Made by a program: the position numbers and the translations under genes
Shown here: piece after piece, positions 46,901-59,800 of the stretch
How positions within the stretch are numbered: the first letter of the stretch is position 1
Layout: each line of letters opens with the position of its first letter
NCBI GenBank assembly: GCA_963840725.1
Contig: CAWIZY010000016.1
Span: forward strand, 124,001-188,000
Direction of reading: 5' to 3'
DNA: 64,000 nt
Origin: CAVWDU01 sp963840725
GTDB lineage: Bacteria; Pseudomonadota; Gammaproteobacteria; Pseudomonadales; Halieaceae
Notes under the pieces: generated by a model
What the model saw: the letters and a program-made list of their open reading frames with translations, nothing else
The model's database searches: none
Told to the model about the DNA's origin: nothing

Positions 46901-49900
46901 TCGAGGACGAGTTGCCATCGCAGTATGAATCCGTGTTTCTCGACCAGGGGCTGTTTCCAGGCACGCACGCCGGGGCGGGACCCGACCTGCGCAACGAGGT
47001 GTTCGCCCTGCGCGCTGATCGGGCGGATCTGGAGATCACGGTTTCGGCCGACCCCAGCCTCAGCCCGTGGCTGGCCGAAGAGCCGGAGTTTGCTGTGCAC
47101 ACGGACTACGCGGCGTACATCCAGAGCGCCACGCGCCTCGGCCCCGATGACCTGCAGTTGCTGGTGACCGACTGGCTACCAAAAGATGCGGCCAGCGGGC
47201 ATGTGGCGCTGAACCTGGCCAATCTGTCTGCGCTCTATCGTATGGCGTCGATGACGCGCGCGCTCGGTATCAGCGTGAAGGATGCGCTGCGGCTGTTTGC
47301 GCTGACCGGTACGCTGCCCCTGAGCACGCCTGCGGCCGTGATTGGGCCCAGCCATTCGCGTCAGTTCCATGAGCTGTTCGTGGCCATTGATGCCGGCGGC
47401 CATTCCATTCAGGCCCTGGCCTACCTGTTGCTGCACGACGACGATGCGACGGTCGAACTGGCCCCTGTGCCGGAAGATATCGATGCCTGGCTCGACACCC
47501 TGCTGGGCAGCTTTGTCGGTATTGTTGCGATCGAGGGAGGCCCCGACGATGCAACAGTCACCGCCGAACTTCAGTCTGCGGTGGCGGAATCAGCCGCAAC
47601 GGCCCTTGGCACCGATCCCGCCCTGCTTGAAGCCTTGCTGTTCGAACACCGGCCCGAGCTGGGCGCCGAGATGCTCGCTCACCTGATCGCAGCCGCCAAC
47701 CCGGACGCCGTCGACCTGCCACCGGTGCAGACCGATTTCCATGCTGTTTTCACCCGGCTACACAAATTCGCCGTAGCCTGGCATGGCCTGGCACTGGACG
47801 GAAGCCTGCTCGGCTACGTCGTCGAGTTAGACAAGGGCCCCGCCTTGGGATGGACCGACATCGCGGCGCTGCCCGTGGCAGCGACAACCGCCACCCGATT
47901 CCAGGCGTGGTCCCGCCTGGTCGAGGCGACCACGCTGCAAAAGACCACCTTCACACTGGACCAACCACTGTTCGTACTGTTGGAGGATGCCGCTGCGGCA
48001 ACCCTCGCACAAACCAATGATCCCGCCAGCTTTGTCCTGTACGACTACCTGGTCCAACTGGCCGAATGGACTGCCTGGCCGCTGGAGGATCTGGTCTATC
48101 TGACGGGCGCGGCGGGGTTCGCCCTCGATCTGCCTGCGGCGATGCGCGATGAGCGGTCCCTGGTCGAGTTGCAGCGAGTCTTCGATCTGATCGGTACCCG
48201 CCCGGTGACCGCCGAGCAGGCTCACGCCTGGACACTGGCAGAGCTCGGTTTTGCTGACACCCAGGCGATTAAACAGATCCTGTCGCTCGCCTACACTCAA
48301 GCGAACTGGCTGGACCTATTGGGCTCCATACAAGACCCACTGCGCACCCGAAAACGAGACGCCCTGCTGGGTCACCTGCTGCATACGCTGAACATGCCGG
48401 ACAGCGACGCATTCTATGCGCACTACCTGATCGACCCGGAGGCGGCGCCCTGCGGTCAGACCTCGCGTATTGTCAGCGCACATATGACGCTGCAACTGTT
48501 CGTGCAGCGCATCCTGTTTCGACTGGAACCCTTCAGCTTCGAGCAGGCCGATGCGGAGGCCTGGCGCTGGCGTGAAAACTACCGTGTGTGGGAAGCCGCG
48601 CGCAAAGTCTTCCTGTGGGCCCAGGACTGGCTCAGGCCGGAACTGCGGGACAACAAGTCCCAGTTCTTCAAAGAACTCGAAGACGCACTGATGCAGGAAG
48701 AGGTGACCAGCGAATCGGCCGAGCGCCTCTGCGTCGATTACCTCGCCAAGCTCGACCAGGTGGCACGCCTGGAAATCCTTGGCCTGTACGAGGACAAGTG
48801 GAGCGAGAACGGCACTGAATTCAGTGTCTTGCATGTCGTCGGGCGCACCCGTGAAGTTCCCGCGAGCTATTTCTACCGGCGGTTTGAGGATGGCCTGCGC
48901 TGGACCCCCTGGGAACGCATCGACCTGGATCTGCGCAGCGATCATCTCGTCCCGGTCACCTACAACGGCAAGCTGTTCCTGTTCTGGCCCGAGTTCACGG
49001 TCACCGACAATGAGGAGCCTTCGTCCAGCACCGAGGCAAAATCCGACACCCTCGAACTGCTTGAGGAAATCGCCGACCTGCAAAAGGAAATCGACGCCAC
49101 CAACAAGCAGCTGGCCGAAATTCCGGGGGATCTCAGCCGGCTGGACGAGCTCCCCGGCCTGGTCGAAAAACTCGCGGAACTCTCAGCCGATTTGCAAACA
49201 AAGCAGGATGAACTGGAGGCGATCGACACCACGGTAGCCACCGATGCTGAAGAGCCTTTGCGCTACGACGTCGAGCTCGGCATGGCATGGATTACGCTGG
49301 GATCCACCGGCTCGTCACCAAAATACCTGTCCCGCGAGAAACTGAACTACCCGTCCAACGTACAACCCGAGTATCACCACTTTGTGGGCTGGGTCAGCGG
49401 CGAAAGTCTTTTGAGGATCGCGGTCAGCACCAGTCATACCGCAGTCCCGGACGTGGGCTATTTCTACTTCGACGATGCCCATGGCGAGCTGTTTGCAAGC
49501 CACATAACAACCGATGCGCCGCGCGGCACTGTGGGGGCGTTTGGCGGCGAGCGCAAGTTTCAGGCCCTGAAGCTCGTGTATTTTTACGGTGAAGACCCCC
49601 GCCTGGAGCTGGAGGTCGATTCGTTTATACCGAGCCTGGATTCGCACGCCACGGTGCAGCCGGCACAGCTGCCCCCGCTTGCCCGTCGGGACACTTCTCT
49701 ACCGTGGGACTTCTCGGCGACAACCCTGGACGAACCCGTGGCGCCATATACCTACCCGCGCCCACTGCTTATGCGCCTTATGGATGGTGGCGGCCAGATT
49801 CACTACCTTCATCAATACGGGTTGGGTGGCAAAGAAACCACGCCTTTCTTCTTCTCCACCAATGAACGGTGCTACTTCGTCCAAACCCAGGACTCATGGG

Positions 49901-52900
49901 ACCTCGGGGGATTGGGAACCTTGGGCAGCACAGTCTTGAGGCTATCCGATGCGGATACAGCGCAGCATGCACTGGTTGCGCTCAGCGGGGAGATTTATTA
50001 CGAACCCAGCGATTCGGGCATTCTTTACGGCTCATACGACGGTATGGAAAGCGACGCATTGAATGCCGAGGCATCATTCATCGAGCAGATTTTGACGCCC
50101 GACCAGGCCCCGACGATCGTTGCCGGTGAAGAGGTGCTCAACACCCGGCTCGGCTACCGCTTCACGCGGTTCTACGATCCCTACACCAGTCTTTTCTTGC
50201 GCCAGGCATCACGGCACGGGATAGACGGCCTGCTCAGTCCAGATACGACATGGGATGACGATTCAGCCGCGCTCTATCGCCAGCTGATGCCACAAGAGCC
50301 CTTCAGCTTCGAGGAAACCTATGCACCGGACGGAACCTGGGTTGACCGCCCTTACCCCAAACAGGAAATCGACTTCGATCACGACTCACCGTGTGGATGG
50401 TCCAACTGGGAGGTTTTCTTTCACATACCGCTGCTGATCGCCACGCGGCTGATGGAAAACCAGCGCTACACAGAAGCCCGCCAATGGTTGCACCACCTGT
50501 TCGACCCGACCTGTGACGAAGGCGGGGGGCCGGAGCGGTTCTGGAAGATCCGCCCGTTCTATGAAGCACAGCTGAGCGGGCCGCTCGACGAGCTCGAGTC
50601 CCTGCTTAGCGAAGCCAACTCATCCTACGAAGACCAGGTCCGGGCCTGGAGCAATGACCCCTTCGCGCCCCACGTCATCGCACGAATGCGCAAGTCGACC
50701 TACATGATGAAGGTGGTGATGTTATACCTGGAGTGCCTGTTACAGGAGGCCGACCTGTACTTCAGCCTGGATACCCGGGAACACATTAACAAGGCGCAGC
50801 TGCTCTATATGCTGGCGAGCGAGATCCTCGGTGAACAGCCCACGCTGCTGCCGGCACAGGAACAGACTGTGTTGACACCCGATCTGATGCTCGGGCGTTT
50901 GCGCACGGACTGGAACGGGCCGGATGGCCTGGCCCCACTGGATGCGCTGGCGGCGGCGCTCAGCGTCAAGCTGCCCGGCGCATCGGCAACGCGCGGTGGC
51001 GCCAGTGCCACGTCGGGTCTCATGTCTGTCGAGCCGGGCCTGAGCACTCAGGCCATGGAAGACGCGGCACAAGCCGCCCAGGGAGGAACGGGGGTCATCG
51101 ATACCCTGTTGCTGTTCTGCATCCCCCCAATCAGAAGCTCTACGAGTACTGGGATACCGTTGCCGATCGGCTGTACAAGATCCGCCACTGTATGAACCTC
51201 TCCGGGCAGGTTCGGCAACTGGCGCTGTTCTCTCCGCCAATCGACCCGGCTTTGTTGGTGCGTGCCAGTGCCGCGGGGCTCAGCATCGAATCCGTTCTCA
51301 GCGGCCTCTACGGATCGCGATCACCGTACCGCTTCAGTTTCCTGCTGCAGAAGGCCCTCGAGCTGTGCGACGAAGCCCGCAACCTGGGCGGGGCTTTGCT
51401 GGTGGCGCTGGAAAAAAATGACAGTGAGGCCCTATCGCTACTGCGCAGCACCCACGAACTCGGGCTGCTGGAAGCGATACGTGCGATAAAACGTCACCGC
51501 GTTGAAGAGGCTGAGACGTCGCTGGAGGGGCTCGTCAGGAGCCGGGATACTGTCGAGTTTCGCGCCGAGTACTACGCGGGGCTGGAGCGCGTAAGTCGCG
51601 GCGAGAAAACGAGTCTCGACACGCAGGACAAGGCGCGGAACTGGCAAAAACTTGCCGAAATAACCGACGCTTCAGCGTCAGTGTCACATTTTTCTATCCC
51701 CAATTTCTCAGCGCCATTAGGCCCGGGGGTGCCCACCGTATCTTACGGCGGCTCCAACCTTGGCGCGGCAGCTCAAGCCACGGCCACCGGGCTGCGATCC
51801 GCCTCTGCCGCGTTTGCTCACGAGGCGAGCCGAGCCAGCGTTACCGCCTCCTACACGAGACGATCCAGAGACTGGAAGCTCCAGGCCGATCTCGCCAAAC
51901 GCGAGATGGAACAACTCGACAAACAGATCCTCGCCGCCGAGATCCGCCAACAGATCGCAGAGACCGATCTCGACAACCACGACACGCAGATCGAGCAGGC
52001 CGCTCAGGTCGAAGACTTCCTGAAACTGAAATTCACCAATCAACAGCTTCACAGCTGGATGATCTCAAGGCTCTCCTCGGTCCACTTCCAGGCCTACCAG
52101 ATGGCTTCGCAACTGGCCATCCAGGCCGAAGGCGCGTTTCAGTACGAACTCGGCCCCGAAGAACAGGCTTCGAGCTTCATACGCCACGACAACTGGGACA
52201 GTCTGAAAAAAGGCCTGACCGCAGGCGACCTGTTGCATCAGCAATTACGACAAATGGAAAGCGCCTATCTCTCCGCCAATATGCGCGAACTGGAGATCAC
52301 CAAACAGGTATCCCTGTTCCAGCTGGACCCGGCGGCGCTGCTCTCGCTGCGCACCACCGGAAACTGCGATTTCCACGTGCCCGAGGTGTGGTACGACTTG
52401 AATTTTGCAGGGCACTATTTCCGACGCATCAAGGCGATCCGCATTACCATTCCCTGTATTGTCGGCCCCTACGCCAATGTCAGTGCGACCCTGTCGCTGA
52501 CCGATAGCTGGACCCGTCGCAACACCGATTTCTCCGATGCAGATCAACCCGAGAACGATTCAGCCGCCGTCTCTCAGAGTGCGATCGCCACGAGCTCTGC
52601 CAATCAGGATGGCGGAATATTCGAGCTGGATTTCAACGACCCCAGGTACCTGCCGTTCGAAGGTGCCGGCGCCATTAGCAGCTGGCGTCTCGAACTGCCT
52701 GCAACTATCAGGCCGTTTGATTACGCGACGATTTCTGACGCCGTAATCCACATCAGCTACACCGCACGGGACGGCGGACCGGAGCTCAAGAGTGCAGTGA
52801 ATGCCGACATAACCAGCGCGATCAATCAACTCAATGCACCTGCCGAGGGCGGGAGCATGAGCCGATTGATCAGCTTGCGGCACGACTTTCCGGCTACCTG

Positions 52901-53309
52901 GGCCCAGCTGTTCAGTGGTGAGTCCGATGCGCCACAAGGCTGTTCACTGCAGTTGAGCAAACAGGACTTTCCCTCATTTCTGGACTTCGCCTGGCTGCCA
53001 GACACCGACGGGACAGGCGAGGCACTGGAGCCCGCCGCGATTTCGCTCAACGTGCAGAGCCTGCTGGCTTTTCTCAGCCCGAATGGGGCACTGCCTGCCA
53101 ACGCGGCCGACATCACGGTGAATCAACAAGCGGGACCCGCCAGCGGCATGCCAATGTTTGACATAACCAGCGCACCCGGGACCCTGTCCAGTTCGGTTAT
53201 CGATAATGAGAACAGTGTGGACTGCCAGCTGGCTATCGGCGGCGACACCCTGCTGGCAGAAGAATGGAGCGATATTTACCTTTTGCTCGACTATGAGGTG
53301 GTGACATAG
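43987..53309 (+). pseudogene. TcA-type toxin-complex pore/translocation subunit, one frameshift
   Basis: About 3,107 residues. The N-terminus has a peptidoglycan-binding-like helical domain (residues 8-75, STRAAVIEFQTAHQLEGTG). A transthyretin-like beta domain follows (about 97-200, GEVVRPDGTPVANQIVRAYD), then long helical shell segments, the ABC-toxin/neuraminidase-like region (WRWRENYRVWEAARKVFLWA ... YFYRRFEDGLRWTPWERI), the helical channel region, and the TcB-binding domain (FHVPEVWYDLNFAGHYFRRI ... SATLSLTDSW). One C is missing from a run at 51123-51128; restoring it joins LLFCIPPNQKLYEYWDTVAD to the downstream frame that starts at 51192. It would bind cells, form the pore and inject the TcC payload. 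The stop lies inside a tandem repeat. Confidence 0.88.
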
Positions 53310-53362
53310 GTACTCATGACATAGGTACTCATGACATAGGTACTCATGACAAAGGTACTCAC
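53303..53362 (+). repeat. Four 15-bp tandem repeats at the TcA stop codon
   Basis: Units GACATAGGTACTCAT at 53303, 53318 and 53333 and a variant at 53348. The TAG stop of TcA is inside the first unit, so repeat number changes do not affect the protein. Confidence 0.92.
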
Positions 53363-53652
53363 GTAAGCGGCCACCGGTTTTTGACTGGTAAGGGTAGTCG
53401 TCGCCCTACGAGGGGTTACTGCTACCAAGGTTTGCATGCTTGCCAATCACAAGCGCCTTTACACTCGCACTGTATGACGTGCCCCTGGCTTCGGATCGGC
53501 CAGAACCCGTTTACGCGGTGAGCATAAATAAGCTCCTGCGCTCTCCTCCCGGGCTACACTGTGCACTCTGGAACTCCATTCCTCGTTTTCGCCCCGAGTT
53601 GCCATGCCGAAGTGACAATCCAAACTCCCGAAAAAGGTGAGATACTCACACC
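53363..53652. other. Spacer between TcA and the NAD(P)-binding gene
   Basis: 290 bases without a supported gene. The ribosome-binding region AAAAAGGTGAG lies just before the next ATG. Confidence 0.4.
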
Positions 53653-54468
53653 ATGAAACGACCTGGCCTCAAAACCATTCTACTCGCACCGCTGGTGCTT
53701 TTCGGCCTGTTATACCTGACAGGTGCCGTGTTATACGCAACCCGCGATACGACCCCACTGACGCAAGCCAAATCACCTGAGACGCCTCTGAATGTTGCCA
53801 TCTTTGGCGCCAGCGGAACTGCCGGTGATGGCATTCTGAAGGCAGCAATGGCATCAGCGGATATCGGCAATATTCTCGTGGTTACACGGCGGGAGACGCC
53901 GCGCATAGCAGAAGGGGTCAATGCGGGAAAAGTACAGATGATCCTCCACATGGATTATATGGACTACACCGCGATACAGGATCAATTAGCGAACATCGAC
54001 ACCGTTTTCTGGGCAATCGGGATCAGTGCACTGGGCGCGGACGAAGCGACCTACGGCAAGATTCACGTCGATTTTCCCCTGCAGTTCGTTAAAGCCTGGA
54101 CCGACGCCAACAACAACCCAGGCTTGTCTTTTCACTTCGTCAGCTCCAGCGATATTTCAGAGGATTCCACCACCATGTGGGTACAGCAAAAGATACGCGC
54201 AGAGAAGGCTCTGTTCTCGTTTGCTGAAGGCACGCCGCTTCGGGTGATCGCCTATCGCCCGGACTACATTGGCCCCACTGCCGAGGAAGCCCATCTGGGG
54301 CAGGACCTGGCCTATTGGTTTTTCAAGCCCGTTGGCGCCGCGGTGCGGGCCACCCAAATCGGTAATGCCATGATCGACATCAGCCTGCGCGGTAATGAGT
54401 TTAAGAACGGAGCCAAAATTTCAACCAGCGGGATTGTGCAGCATAGCGATTCGCTTGTTCATCAGTGA
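53653..54468 (+). CDS. NAD(P)-binding SDR-like (atypical/NmrA-type) protein, membrane-anchored
   Basis: 271 residues. One N-terminal hydrophobic helix (residues 8-26, TILLAPLVLFGLLYLTGAVL) is followed by a Rossmann domain with VAIFGASGTAGDGILKAA. The body (VFWAIGISALGADEATYGKI, FHFVSSSDISEDSTT, YRPDYIGP) resembles atypical SDRs that work on protein or small-molecule ligands. A YxxxK active site is not apparent; SSS near residue 160 and YRPDYIGP occupy the usual positions. It is complete and GC-typical, so it probably marks the left edge of normal chromosome before the AT-rich unit. The function is unknown. Confidence 0.75.
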   Translation: MKRPGLKTILLAPLVLFGLLYLTGAVLYATRDTTPLTQAKSPETPLNVAIFGASGTAGDGILKAAMASADIGNILVVTRRETPRIAEGVNAGKVQMILHMDYMDYTAIQDQLANIDTVFWAIGISALGADEATYGKIHVDFPLQFVKAWTDANNNPGLSFHFVSSSDISEDSTTMWVQQKIRAEKALFSFAEGTPLRVIAYRPDYIGPTAEEAHLGQDLAYWFFKPVGAAVRATQIGNAMIDISLRGNEFKNGAKISTSGIVQHSDSLVHQ

Positions 54469-54720
54469 GTTCAGCAGAATCAATGAATCCGGGGAGTGGG
54501 ACCAACTCGAGGGAAAAGTTATTAACCATCTGACTCACCTAACATTCAGTCTACATTTACTGCGGCATCAACTTTACGAATGCCTCGCATTATCCATTCA
54601 TAGTAACTCAAAATATCAAATGCCCCATTTGGGTCATTTTCTCCTATCTGCTGGATAATAGCTCAAATGGCATCTATATTTCTCTGAAAGAACCGTCTTA
54701 TTTCGACCGAAGGAACGGCG
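54469..54720. other. AT-rich spacer before the DUF2235 gene
   Basis: 252 bases. Base composition changes here to distinctly AT-richer DNA. No gene is visible; GAAGGAACGGCG before the ATG at 54721 is the ribosome-binding region. Confidence 0.4.
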
Positions 54721-55723
54721 ATGCGAAGACTAGTAATTTGTGCAGATGGGACATGGAATAGTCCAGATCAAGAGTTAGACGGGTATGATCTCAGGAAACC
54801 TTCCAATGTCGTAAAGCTCTCTCGGGCCGTAAAACCTATCGGCGACGACGGTACTAGCCAGATCGTGTTCTATGATACAGGAGTCGGCACCCAGGATTTC
54901 GTAGACAAATTGGTTGGTGGCGCGACCGGTGTGGGACTATCACAAAATATCATCCAAGCGTACCGCTTCCTAGTCAACAACTTTCATAGCAGCGATCAGA
55001 TATTTCTTTTCGGGTTCAGCCGAGGTGCCTATACCGTCAGAAGTCTATCCGGACTGATTGATCGCATCGGTTTGTTGCCTAAATCCCAAGAGTATTGGTT
55101 TCCCGAAGGATACGGCTTTATCGTACTCACGCGCCCGACAATCAGCTCAAGAATACAGACGAATCAATAACTCTCGAGCCGTAAAAATCAAGAACGATAG
55201 GTGTGTGGGATACGGTCGGTGCACTGGGTATACCAATAGGTGTGCTGAATGCCCTCAGCACACGGAAGTACCAGTTTCACGACGTGGCCCTGTCATCGTC
55301 TATTGAACACGCCTACCAAGTGTTAGCAATCGACGAGAAACGCATCGATTTTAAACCGGCCGTCTCGGACTCGGTCTCTCAATAGCCAGACATTGGAACA
55401 GGTTTGGCTAGCTGTGTTCACACAATATATTGGGGGTGGCTACAAAGCAACGGTCTGGCGAACCATGCTCTTCTTTGGATGGCAGCCAAAGCAAATCAAC
55501 TTGGACTAGAAACAGATCCGGATTACCTTAACACATTTCAAGCCAAATCATCGCGAGAATCTATGAGTCGAGGAAAAGCTTCTATCGATTAAAGAAACCC
55601 TATTTACGCCCTATTGGTAGTGGTGACGGTGAGTCGATCCATCAAGCGACAATTAGACGAATTGACGGTGATGAGAGCTATCGACCAAAGAATGTAGATA
55701 AGCGCAGACTGAGGAGAGCCTGA
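54721..55723 (+). pseudogene. DUF2235 alpha/beta-hydrolase (Tle-like phospholipase fold), multiply frameshifted
   Basis: The N-terminus RRLVICADGTWNSPDQ and the nucleophile elbow FLFGFSRGAYTVRSLSG are classic DUF2235. Frame changes near 55120, 55190, 55380 and 55570 separate further conserved pieces: THAPDNQLKN, GVWDTVGALGIPIGVLNAL (acid motif), KYQFHDVALSSSIEHAYQVLA, NHALLWMAAKANQLGLETDP, and the ending IYESRKSFYRLKKPYLRPIG with ESIHQATIRRI. All parts of a protein of about 330 residues can be found in order, so decay is recent or artefactual. DUF2235 includes type VI secretion lipases, but no T6SS genes are nearby. The stop TGA overlaps the next ATG (TGATG at 55721-55725). Confidence 0.8.
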
Positions 55724-56841
55724 TGCCAATTAACACCTCGATGCCATGGAAGAAATACGGCGATCTCCTGTGTTGCTAGGAACATTTTGCTTTTAAGAAA
55801 CATGTTTAGCGAGGGCGCTGGCATCCCCGGCGATGACGAATATGTAGCTCCAATTCCGCAGAAATCTCTTGACCAGAACCTTATCATTGCGAGCTGGACA
55901 TTAGCAAATTCGATTCGCCTTCATATGGCCTTCGTGGTGGAGAACCTTTGAGCTACATTGCTGAAAATGACGTCGTTTCGACATCGTCGCTATTCAGGAA
56001 GTTGATCGCGATACGGAAGTGCTGAGGAAATGTGACGCCTCCTAGGCTACAACTGGGACTATATAGTGACGGATGAAACAGTTGGAACGCTGGAAACAAA
56101 GAGAGACTTGAGCCATCGTCTACGACAGAAGGAAAGTTCGCCCGACGGGAGTCGTTGGTGAAATTGTTTGCCCGACGTAATGACCGGCCGGTCACTCAGT
56201 TTCAATCCCCTTTGTTAGTTGGTTTTCAATCAGGCTGGTTAGAATTTTTCACTGTGCACGGTGCACATAGTTTACGGTTCGGCCAACGCAAACAACGCAG
56301 AAGAGAGTTCGAGAGATTAGTTCAATTGCAAGCTACCTGAAAGAACGGATGCTGCGTTATCGAAAGCTAGTAGAGAAAAAGGCAAGATTTGGCGGATTTG
56401 TCAGTTGCGGAAAACATCATTTTGTAGGTGACTTCAACATATTCTCAACAAGTGACGAAACGTCCGAAGACTCTTGTCGAAAATGGATGGGAAGTAAGTG
56501 AAGGTTTGTTTTGGCGCAAAGACAAACACAGGGCGCAAGCATAAGTCTTTTAGATCAAATTGCCTTTCGAAATGATGCCAGAAACGTGCAGGCAACAGGT
56601 GAGCTCTGGCGTCTTCGACTGTCTTAGAATTGTTTACAGAATAGAGTGACAGTCCGTCCTCCGTTAAACTTTGGCAACGATCATACGACTTCTTATACTG
56701 CCGAAGAAGAAGCCAAAAAGCGACAATTATTGCGAAACACTCTGGCGAACTCACCAAATGTGGGATTAGCGTCCCTTTGTATGGATAGAACTGAAAATTG
56801 ACTTCAGTGAACAGTATTTGGAGAGAAGACTCTCAACTTAA
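55723..56841 (+). pseudogene. Endonuclease/exonuclease/phosphatase-fold protein, multiply frameshifted
   Basis: The gene starts at the coupled ATG (55723) and is broken by many small indels, but fragments follow in correct order. These are ASWTLANSIR/SPSYGLRGGEPLSYIAE, FDIVAIQEVDRDTEV (metal-binding Glu), YNWDYIVTDE, IVYDRRKVRPTGVVGEIVLP, SPLLVGFQSGWLEF, CTVHIVYGSANANNAE, ISSIASYLKERM, HHFVGDFNIFSTSD (catalytic DFN), LLDQIAFRNDARNVQATG, and the ending WRTHQMW-RPFVWIELKIDF (degraded SDH position). This is the layout of a DNase I-like metal-dependent enzyme of about 370 residues. Specific substrates range from DNA to phosphoinositides in this superfamily and cannot be assigned. Confidence 0.75.
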
Positions 56842-56875
56842 CAGAGCTGTCAGTTCTGCATAAGGAGGACCTGAT

Positions 56876-59800
56876 ATGCGAGTGACGCCTGTGCCCGTGA
56901 CATGTTGATTTAGTACTCGACACCGAATTCAGCTATGCAAATAGTAGAGCTCTACGTGAGCAGCGCAAGAATGATATCAATAGTGTTCGACCTTATGTAG
57001 AAACAATGGCGGAGACTGAACGTATGCGTACAACTAGCACAAGAGTGGTATCGGTACTCAGTCTTTTTCAACAGAAGGCACGCCACTTTAAATCGACGCA
57101 CCTTTCTGACGGAGACTTTCGATTTTATCACAATGGTTGATGCTGCGGCTTAGAGGCGACTATCAATCGAGCATGATTCGTCAGAACACAAGGTTACCAA
57201 TGAACATGAAGAAGGCTTCGAAAACTAATACCAACACGAGCAATGACAATGTCTACATTGTATCCGCAATACTCTTTTACATTTACTTCGGGGTATTACG
57301 GGCAACGCGGTACGACTGAATCAAGAAATTTCAACCACCTAAACCAGATTGCTCAGAATATTGAGGCGACCAAAACAACACTTCGTAACAACTTATTCTT
57401 CCTTTTCGCAAATTAAAAGAGAATCCTCTGAGAGATAAGAACCTGCCCCCACTCAAAGGGTTGTCAGAGTTCTACAAAGACTGGGCCAGCGACAGTTTTT
57501 TGCTTAGAACTCGCTCGGATGTCAACCTCGAATGTTAGGTCCATCGCAGACGGGAATGCCGATTCAGTGGGACAATTTGTTGATCGAAACGTTATCTACT
57601 GATGAGCCCAGAATCACATTTGAAATGGCGGCATTACAAGCACTTTTAGGATTGAAATAACGAGCAGATACTCAACTATTTGCGCGTTAGAGATGGCCCG
57701 ATCTTCCAACACTTCGGAGATATCAGTGGACTTGAAGAATTACAGAAGGTTACTTTAGCTCGATACTAGTTGGGACAGCATCAGCAGACGGGCAGCCTGG
57801 CTTAGTGTACTTCAGCACGGCTGCAGAGCCGTTTGTCACCGATGAATCGCGCGCCTTATCGATTTTCTCCAGAAAGCATGAATACAGCAGAGTTAAAGAA
57901 ATTGACTTTCTCTACAACCCCGAGCACGAAGGTGATTCACGAGAGCAGAATCCAAAAAGTCACTGACTCATCCACAACGAAAGGAGGCAGCTGGGGCGGC
58001 CACACTAGGTTGATAAAACATTCCTTGGGGGAGCGCGATAGCTATTTTTTTGTCCAGCCAATAGTCACCGCTACTCAAAACAAAGAAAACATATTACTTG
58101 TCGGTGTCTTGGATGCTGAAGAGTTTGCCACACAGAAATATCGGCCACCTATGTTCGTCGTGACTCTCCTCCTGATATACGTTGTAATTGGACTACTGTC
58201 CCTAGGACTGATACGACTGAGATTAATGCGCAATGATGCTGTTGCAAGGCGCCAAGACTTACTTTTGTCGTACATATCTATGGTTCTCCTTCCTGTAATT
58301 ATAATCGCCGGCGTACTCAGCCTCTTCGAAAGAGGTCGACTCCAGGAAGAATTTGGTGAGCGCCTAAAAGCTACATCAGAGGAAATTTCCCAGCGCTTCG
58401 AAGAAGAGTTGCAAGAAAAACTTCGCGCCCTCAGAGAATTTGAACCTGACAAATTTCAGAATCAAGAAAACTGTAAAGGGGGCACCAATGACGAAGAGGA
58501 GTCAAGTCAACCACCCGAATCCACCGCAGGAAATAGGAGCGGCACAATAAGGTGCGAGGTAGAAGAAGTGCCAGTATTCAGCGTCTTGTTCGAGCTTAAC
58601 CGTGACGGCAAGCAGGTTGGCCTTGCGCTCACGCGTGACCAGCATCAACTCCGACCGGGATTCACTGTTGACAAACGAAACTACTACAAAAAAATTAGGT
58701 CCCGCGAGGCATGGACAATCGTTATCGATGCAACAGAACCCAAGCCAAGCGCGAAGCCGACTTCACAAAAAAAGGGCACGGAAAGGGTTCCATACTATAT
58801 GGAGCGAATCCAAGCACTTACTAACGGCGCGTTTGAAACCGCCATATCCGTCCCTTGTGATGAATCAGCAACTTTACGAAAGTGTTATCCGCCTACCACT
58901 GATCATAAAGCAAGTGTCGATGAAGATGAAGATGAAGATGAAGATGAAGATGAGCAACCGTATATACGTGTCGGGACAGGACTTTTCAAGTCACTAGATT
59001 TTCCAGCCCTGTCACCGGGAATGGAGTTTGCCGTATTTGACCGAAAGACAGGCGAAGTCAAGTTCCACAGCTTGAAGAGCAGGAACTTGCGAGAGAACAT
59101 CTACAACGCCACTCACGATAATTCGAGACTTAAGGCTCTTATTGCGACAAAGCAAAAGGCACAACTTGTTTTGCCTTACAGAGCTGAGACCGTTAAGGCC
59201 GAACTAAATCCCCTCTCAAACACCGACTGGACACTTTTGACGTACTACAGAGAATCAATACTTGACATTATTGCCTTCAGGTTTGCTCTGTCTTCAGTTG
59301 TCGTTTGTCTGATTTGTGCGATTTTGTATTGCCTTATACCAGCAGTAGTTTGGTTGATCTATAAGGCCAGTCGCGCCCTCTTAATATCACCATTTAGCGA
59401 TTTTAAAAAAGCTCCGTCGGGAGAGAGAAGAACCCCCCGGTGGATTTTTTCCCAGATCAATCATCCCGTCAGGAATTCGGCACTAGTAATCGCCTATAGT
59501 ATTTTTTTGGCTCTACAACTTACGTATGTGTATCACTTCGACACACCTGTACTACTTATCTCAAACTTTTACTTTATGTTAGCAGCGCCAACTCTATGGT
59601 ACTTGGCTCTGGGCCCAAAACACCGGTCCAAACAACAATGTATTCTATTCACGGTCGTCACAACACTTATTCCTTTCATAGCAGCAATAGCTCTTCTCGA
59701 TATAAGTTTATGGGCATATTTCAGATTGCTGTCCATTGCATTCCTGCTGATGTTTTTCATTATTTTGGTAATCGCTTTGTTTTTATTGCTCACGATGGCT

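Noticed and set aside
54721..55723. Type VI secretion lipase effector locus
   Set aside because: DUF2235 matches Tle-type folds, but no VgrG, PAAR, immunity or T6SS gene is visible nearby.
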